Source of the DNA: CAYJUM01 sp964478915
GTDB lineage: Bacteria > Nitrospirota > Nitrospiria > Nitrospirales > Nitrospiraceae
Length of the DNA stretch: 45,239 bases
Direction: 5' to 3'
NCBI GenBank assembly: GCA_964478915.1
Contig: CAYZKG010000003.1
Coordinates: 1-45,239 of the forward strand
Positions within the stretch are counted from its first letter, which is position 1, and each line of letters opens with the position of its first letter. A program made the position numbers and the translations under genes. Below are positions 41,082-45,239 of this stretch, one piece after another. The notes under the pieces are model-generated. The model did not search any database, was not told where the DNA came from, and saw only the letters and a program-made list of their open reading frames with translations.

Positions 41082-41112
41082 CCCTTCCCCGCAGAATCCC
41101 TGGAGTTACACC

Positions 41113-42267
41113 ATGAACCAGACTGCCTGGCTGCTGATTTCCACCACGTTGCTGCTGTTGACCCTGCCGGGCGTCGCGCTGTTTTACGGCGGTATGGTTC
41201 GGAAAAAGAACGTCCTGAACACCATGGCGCTTCCACTGCTCGCCTTGGTCCTGGCCTCCGTGGAGTGGCCGGTGTTGAGCGAGGTGCTTCCAATCGGCCT
41301 CGGGGTGTGGACCGGCAACCCCGCCCAAGAAGGGCAATCTCCCGTGCTGATGCACCACTCCATTGCCTGCGCCCTGGCCTTGGCCTTGGTCGCCGGGGCG
41401 CTGGTGGAGCGCATGCGGATCGCTTTTTTCCTGATCTTTGGCCTGCTGTGGGTCGCCTTCGTCTATAGCACCGTGGTCCAGTGGCTGTGGGATGGGGGAT
41501 GGTTGACCAACCTTGGGGCATTGGACTTTGCCGGCGGCGCGGTTATTCACATCAGCGCCGGCGTGACCGCGCTGGCGCTGGCCGTACTGGTCGGCCCGCG
41601 TCAAGGATACGGGCGGACCGAGATGATGCCGAATCACCTTCCTCTCTCGTTTTGCGGAGCTTCGTTCATCTGCGTGGGTTGGTTCGGGTTCTCCGCGGGA
41701 ATGGGGCGGGCACCGATCACGGTCGCCACCGGCGCGGTTGTGGCGATCCAGGTGGCGGCGGCGGCTGCAGCGATGGCGTGGACGGCCGCGGAATGGCTGC
41801 AGCGGGACAAGCCTACCATGCTGGGAAGCGTGAGCGGAGCCATTGCCGGCTTGGTGGCCATCTCTCCGGCGGCGGGCTACGTCGGTCCGCTCTCGGCGAT
41901 GGTGATCGGCTCGGGGGCTGGCGTCCTCTGTTACATGGTGGTCAATTTCGTGAAGCCGATCCTCGGCTATGACGATTCGCTCGACGTCTTCGGCATGCAC
42001 GGTGTGGGGGGAACCTGGGGCATGATCGCCACGGGACTGTTTGCGTCAACCGCCGTGAATCCTGAAGGGAGCGACGGGCTCTTCTACGGTTATCCCTATC
42101 AATTTGCGGCCCAGCTCGCCGCTGTTCTCGGAGTATGGATCTTCGTCGGGACCGCGACGGTGTTGCTGTTCAAGGGCCTGGAGTCGGTCTTGTCACCGCG
42201 TGTGGATGAGGAATCCGAGATCGTCGGCCTGGACCTGACGCAACACGGCGAACGGGCCTACCAATAA
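41113..42267 (+). CDS. Divergent Amt/MEP-family protein
   Basis: Amt-family membrane protein of 384 residues from ATG 41113. The frame extends to ATG 41065, but that start precedes the sigma54 transcription start. Motifs: FYGGMVRKKNVLNTMALPLL, LDFAGGAVIHISAGV and GYDDSLDVFGMHGVGGTWG. Unlike the Amt at 33050 it has no signal peptide, and three pore positions differ: the first pore histidine region reads VVQWLWDGG (Gln for His), the gate Phe region reads MHHSIACAL, and WFGFSAGMG lacks the serine seen in E. coli AmtB. The second histidine (GMHGVGG) is kept. It may be a sensor or a transporter with altered mechanism. Confidence 0.9.
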   Translation: MNQTAWLLISTTLLLLTLPGVALFYGGMVRKKNVLNTMALPLLALVLASVEWPVLSEVLPIGLGVWTGNPAQEGQSPVLMHHSIACALALALVAGALVERMRIAFFLIFGLLWVAFVYSTVVQWLWDGGWLTNLGALDFAGGAVIHISAGVTALALAVLVGPRQGYGRTEMMPNHLPLSFCGASFICVGWFGFSAGMGRAPITVATGAVVAIQVAAAAAAMAWTAAEWLQRDKPTMLGSVSGAIAGLVAISPAAGYVGPLSAMVIGSGAGVLCYMVVNFVKPILGYDDSLDVFGMHGVGGTWGMIATGLFASTAVNPEGSDGLFYGYPYQFAAQLAAVLGVWIFVGTATVLLFKGLESVLSPRVDEESEIVGLDLTQHGERAYQ

Positions 42268-42297
42268 GGCGTTAGGCGTGAGGCGCGAGGGGTAAGG
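42268..42297. repeat. Heptamer array before the Rieske gene
   Basis: GGCGTTA, GGCGTGA, GGCGCGA, GGGGTAA in seven-base register, ending at the ATG. It is complementary in type to the CCTCACG words at 42808-42835 on the far side of the gene, so the two arms flank the Rieske gene. Confidence 0.65.
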
Positions 42298-42744
42298 ATG
42301 GCGATTATCCACGATGATGTCGGGCGCCGGCGGTTTCTCAGCCAGGCGGTGATGGGCTTCGGCTTGCTGTTCGGGATGGGAACGCTGGCCGTGCGGTTCT
42401 TCCAGTTCCTGATGCCGAGCACTTCCCGGAACCGTGTCGAGGCGGTGTTGATCGGGAGCGATGCTCAACTGCCGGTCGGAGAGGTGCGGGCGATGGATCT
42501 GGGTGGGCACAAGATCATGGTGCTGAGGACCGATGAGGCGGTCGTCGCGTTTTCCCGTCGGTGCACCGATCTCGGATGTCTCGTGTCCTGGAATAAGGAG
42601 CAGGAACAATTCGTGTGTCCCTGCCACCAGGGAGTGTTCGACAAGACCGGTCGCAATATCGCGGGACCGCCGCCGCGTCCCCTTGACCGGTACGAGGTCG
42701 TGGCCAGGGGCGGGCAATTCTATGTCAATCTGTCGATGGGCTGA
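42298..42744 (+). CDS. Rieske iron-sulfur protein with altered cluster motif
   Basis: Subunit of a quinol:cytochrome c-type complex. The 148-residue product has a twin-arginine-like N-terminus (GRRRFLSQ) followed by a membrane anchor (residues 17-38) and a Rieske domain. Box II is normal (CPCHQG). Box I reads CTDLGC where the family has CTHLGC, so the first histidine ligand of the [2Fe-2S] cluster is aspartate. The codon is GAT, two changes from the usual CAC. Cytochrome b follows after 49 bases, and the octaheme cytochrome after that, suggesting one complex. Confidence 0.88.
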   Translation: MAIIHDDVGRRRFLSQAVMGFGLLFGMGTLAVRFFQFLMPSTSRNRVEAVLIGSDAQLPVGEVRAMDLGGHKIMVLRTDEAVVAFSRRCTDLGCLVSWNKEQEQFVCPCHQGVFDKTGRNIAGPPPRPLDRYEVVARGGQFYVNLSMG

Positions 42745-42835
42745 GGCATGGGGCACTGGGCTATGGGCAAGATAACGCGTAAGGTGCTGAAGAATGCTTG
42801 AGTTCCCCCTCACTCCTCACGCCTCACGCCTCACG
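42745..42835. repeat. Heptamer array running into cytochrome b coding sequence
   Basis: Left words GGCATGG, GGCACTG, GGCTATG, GGCAAGA (42745-42772). Right words CCTCACT, CCTCACG, CCTCACG, CCTCACG (42808-42835), all at seven-base steps. The right words lie inside the start of the cytochrome b frame and encode part of its N-terminus. Confidence 0.72.
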
Positions 42836-43861
42836 GAAGCTGAGGGTGAGCCACAGCGGATCGAGGCGCCACAAGAGACCAGATCGTGGATTGACTACAT
42901 CCAGAAAGATCTCCCGGAGCATCTCGATTGGTGGCCATACACGCTGGGGGCCATTCCGCTGACCTTGTTCGGACTGTTGGTCATCACCGGGTTGCTCCTC
43001 ACCTTCTATTACGTGCCGTCGCCCGAAAAAGCCTATGAGAGCGTGGAGCACATCACCTACGAGGTCTATTTGGGATGGTTCATCCGAGGTGTCCACAAGG
43101 TCTCGGTGGACCTCATGATCCTGTTCCTGCTGTTCCACGTGATCCGGGTGTTTCTGACCAGGGCCTATGCGGCGGGGGGAGAGCTGAAATGGGTGTCCGG
43201 GTCGGTCGTGCTGTTCGTGACGTTCGCCATGGGGTTCACCGGGTACTCGCTGGTCTATGACAACGTGTCGTACTGGGGCATGACGGTGGTCACCAGTATG
43301 CTCGGGGGGCTCCCTGTCGTGGGAACGCCTCTGATGTATCTCTTGCGGGGCGGCGAAGAAGTCTCCGCGGGGACGCTGTTGCGGCTGTACGATCTGCACA
43401 CCAAGCTGCTCCCCATCCTCTTGGGCGCGCTCGTCGTCGGTCATGTGGTGATCGTCCGGCTGATCGGGTTCGCCGACGTGAAGGGCAGTCGAGCCGCGCA
43501 CTCCTTCTATCCCGAGCACACCCTGAAAATGGGCGCGATCGCGGTCGGGCTGCTGGTCCTGATCGTGGATGTGGTCATGATCTTTCCGCCAGCCGTGGGC
43601 GCGCCCGCCAATCCTCAGGAAGTCGCCGCCGACGTGTCACCGCCCTGGTACTTCTCGGCTCCGTACATGTGGATCACGCTGCTCCCCGGCCCGCTGGCTC
43701 TCTGGAGCTTGTTGGGCGGCGCGGCGCTGTTCGTGGTGTATCCCTTCGTGGATCGGATCCTGTCGGAACGCGGGTGGCCCATGGTGGCGATCAATGCGGC
43801 AGTCGGTGCTCTGGCCGTCGGGCTCGTTGCCGTGCTGATGGTCTTGGATACGCGCATGTGA
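42794..43861 (+). CDS. Cytochrome b of a bc-type quinol complex
   Basis: Di-heme membrane subunit that oxidizes quinol. The 355-residue product has about eight membrane segments, with heme-ligand histidines in RGVHKVSVDLMILFLLFHVI and in YDLHTKLLPILLGALVVGHV. The Qo-site motif usually written PEWY reads PPWY (SPPWYFSAPY). b6-like and subunit IV-like parts are fused. The N-terminal roughly 15 residues (PLTPHASRLT) are encoded by the heptamer array, so they are probably not conserved. ATG 42794 follows AAGGTG and is the only start before the conserved part. Confidence 0.92.
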   Translation: MLEFPLTPHASRLTEAEGEPQRIEAPQETRSWIDYIQKDLPEHLDWWPYTLGAIPLTLFGLLVITGLLLTFYYVPSPEKAYESVEHITYEVYLGWFIRGVHKVSVDLMILFLLFHVIRVFLTRAYAAGGELKWVSGSVVLFVTFAMGFTGYSLVYDNVSYWGMTVVTSMLGGLPVVGTPLMYLLRGGEEVSAGTLLRLYDLHTKLLPILLGALVVGHVVIVRLIGFADVKGSRAAHSFYPEHTLKMGAIAVGLLVLIVDVVMIFPPAVGAPANPQEVAADVSPPWYFSAPYMWITLLPGPLALWSLLGGAALFVVYPFVDRILSERGWPMVAINAAVGALAVGLVAVLMVLDTRM

Positions 43862-43868
43862 TCAGATC

Positions 43869-43935
43869 GTGGGACGTGAGACGTTAGAGCGCGAAGAAGG
43901 AGTTCTCGTCTTACATCTCAGTTTTACGTCTTACG
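43869..43935. repeat. Two-armed heptamer array before the octaheme cytochrome
   Basis: Left arm: GTGGGAC, GTGAGAC, GTTAGAG (43869-43889). Right arm: GTTCTC, GTCTTAC, ATCTCA, GTTTTAC, GTCTTAC (43902-43934), with six- to seven-base steps. The arms are complementary in type. Confidence 0.6.
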
Positions 43936-43952
43936 AAAGATGAGGAGGACGA

Positions 43953-45239
43953 ATGGAGCACGAGCTGGAGCCCAGCGCAGAACAGCCTGAGTCTCACACC
44001 AATGGGAAGCTGAATTTCACCCGCTACATGATCGGGGGGTTGTGCCTGGTCTTGTTTCTGGCACTCACCGGCGTGGGCTATGTCCAGGTGGAGGAACGGC
44101 GAGGTGGGGGGCTGCGCCCCTTCATTTCCGCAGACAACAAAAAATGCATCGACTGCCACATAGCCAAGGACATCTCGGTCGGCGGGATCAACGACTGGAA
44201 ATACAGTCGCCATGCGCCCAAGGGAATCGGCTGCATCGAATGCCATCGCGCGGAGAAGGAGGATCCGGACGCCTACGAGCACTACGGAAGCGTGGTCTCC
44301 ACGCTGGTCACGCCGAAAGACTGCATGCGGTGCCACGACAAGGAGGCGAAGGAATTCGGGAAGTCGCATCACGCCAAGGGTGCGCAGTTCACCGGCTCCC
44401 TCGATAATTTCCTTGGCAACGTGGTGGAGGGACCGGAGATCGTCACGACGGGCTGTGCCGGCTGTCATGGAAGCATCATCAAGGTGATGGAGAACGGAAA
44501 GCTCCACCCGGCCACCTGGCCGAATTCCGGCATTGGCCGGGTGAATCCGGACGGCTCCAAGGGCACCTGCGCCGCCTGCCATGCGCGACACAGTTTCTCC
44601 ATCGCTCAGGCGCGGCAGCCGGAGAATTGCGGCCGGTGCCACATGGGGCCGGATCATCCTCAGATCGAGGCTTATCTGGAGTCCAAGCACGGAGTTCTGT
44701 TTACTGCGAACAAGGAGAAAATGAAGCTGGCCGAGCCGGCGGAGAAGTGGCATCCCGGGAAAGATTATCTCTATCCCACCTGCGCCACCTGCCATATGAG
44801 CGCGACCACGGTGCAGGAAGTGACCCACGACGTGGGCGATCGCATCACGTGGACACTTCGTCCTGTCATCTCCACGCGGCTGGAGAATTACGAGGTCCGG
44901 CGGAAGGCCATGAGGCAGGTCTGTTCCGCGTGTCACAGCGAGCAGATTGTGGACCGATTCTTCACGCAGATGGACCAGGGGATCACGCTGTACAACGAGA
45001 AATTCGGCAAGCCGGCGAAAGCGGCGATGGATAAGCTGCTGGCCATGAAGAAGATCACGCCGACGCCGTACGATGAAAAGATCGAATGGGTGTTCTATGA
45101 GCTGTGGCACCATGAGGGGCGGCGGGCGCGTCACGGGCTCTCCAAGGTGGCGGCTGACTTCGTCCACTGGCAGGGCTTCTATGAAGTGACCAAGAGCTTC
45201 TACACCAAGTTTCTGCCCTTGGTGCGCGAGCTGTCGCCG
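43953..45239 (+). CDS. Octaheme c-type cytochrome, HAO family (partial)
   Basis: Membrane-anchored multiheme cytochrome; 429 residues are visible and the frame is open at the window end. ATG 43953 follows GAGGAGGACGA. A single membrane segment (residues 26-44) is followed by eight CxxCH heme motifs at about residues 65, 94, 124, 168, 206, 226, 277 and 324. The region HHEGRRARHG and DFVHWQGFYEVTKSFY resembles the C-terminal part of hydroxylamine oxidoreductase-family proteins. Family members without the cross-linking tyrosine act as reductases. Octaheme nitrite reductases have been proposed for some Nitrospira. Adjacent Rieske and cytochrome b genes suggest quinol-fed electron supply. The exact reaction cannot be set from sequence. 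Confidence 0.88.
   Translation, partial: MEHELEPSAEQPESHTNGKLNFTRYMIGGLCLVLFLALTGVGYVQVEERRGGGLRPFISADNKKCIDCHIAKDISVGGINDWKYSRHAPKGIGCIECHRAEKEDPDAYEHYGSVVSTLVTPKDCMRCHDKEAKEFGKSHHAKGAQFTGSLDNFLGNVVEGPEIVTTGCAGCHGSIIKVMENGKLHPATWPNSGIGRVNPDGSKGTCAACHARHSFSIAQARQPENCGRCHMGPDHPQIEAYLESKHGVLFTANKEKMKLAEPAEKWHPGKDYLYPTCATCHMSATTVQEVTHDVGDRITWTLRPVISTRLENYEVRRKAMRQVCSACHSEQIVDRFFTQMDQGITLYNEKFGKPAKAAMDKLLAMKKITPTPYDEKIEWVFYELWHHEGRRARHGLSKVAADFVHWQGFYEVTKSFYTKFLPLVRELSP

Noticed and set aside
1..45239. tRNA, rRNA or insertion sequences
   Set aside because: No cloverleaf, rRNA segment or transposase was recognized by eye; a tRNA/rRNA search would settle it.

Overview
The window is about 45.2 kb of GC-rich bacterial DNA with every gene on the + strand. 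Gene content suggests a Nitrospira-like member of the Nitrospirota: a full S10-spc-alpha ribosomal locus, lptCAB-rpoN-hpf-rapZ, pilMNOPQ, and a nitrogen block ending in a Rieske/cytochrome b pair and an octaheme cytochrome of the hydroxylamine oxidoreductase family. I infer the lineage from gene content and order; no 16S gene is present. Ten Ns at 21630-21639 show that it is a draft (probably metagenome) assembly.

Layout. (1) 1-15899: rpsJ-rplCDWB-rpsS-rplV-rpsC-rplP-rpmC-rpsQ, rplNXE-rpsNH-rplFR-rpsE-rpmD-rplO-secY-adk-map-infA-rpmJ, rpsMKD-rpoA-rplQ. (2) 15900-20932: lptC, lptA, lptB (LPS export), rpoN (sigma54), hpf and rapZ; ptsN, usually between hpf and rapZ, is missing. (3) 20933-29306: a small MerR-type regulator behind a sigma70 promoter with an inverted repeat over its -10, then pilM (broken by the gap), pilN, pilO, a pilP carrying two copies of its domain, pilQ, aroC and aroB. 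(4) 29303-43861: nitrogen sensing and assimilation: a GAF-GAF-ANTAR protein, a leader with two ANTAR-type antitermination units, a cyanase catalytic-domain ORF, nadE, amt, glnK, glnD, glnA, a sigma54 activator, an exported cyanase-like ORF (frameshifted), a divergent second amt behind a sigma54 promoter, Rieske and cytochrome b. (5) 43953-end: octaheme c cytochrome, cut by the window edge.

How it fits together. The most interesting part is the nitrogen block. The protein at 29303-30592 ends in an ANTAR domain, the RNA-binding module of NasR/AmiR/EutV antiterminators. Immediately downstream, and twice more further on, are small hairpins with six-base loops carrying A at position 1 and G at position 4, each overlapping the 5' arm of a large hairpin that mostly ends in a U-run. 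That is the known ANTAR target architecture. It suggests that one soluble sensor controls the cyanase-like ORF/nadE/amt/glnKD/glnA run, the sigma54 activator, and the second cyanase-like/amt module. The activator in turn may drive the sigma54 promoter at 41066. GlnD, GlnK, Amt and GlnA (adenylylation Tyr397 present) supply classical PII control.

A second unexplained layer is a family of intergenic arrays. About ten spacers carry degenerate words repeated every seven bases (six in one case), usually on the left side, with complementary words on the right side, so that each spacer could fold into a long imperfect hairpin. The word differs from spacer to spacer. A separate dispersed palindrome (core ACCCATTGC/GCAATGGGT) occurs at three loci.
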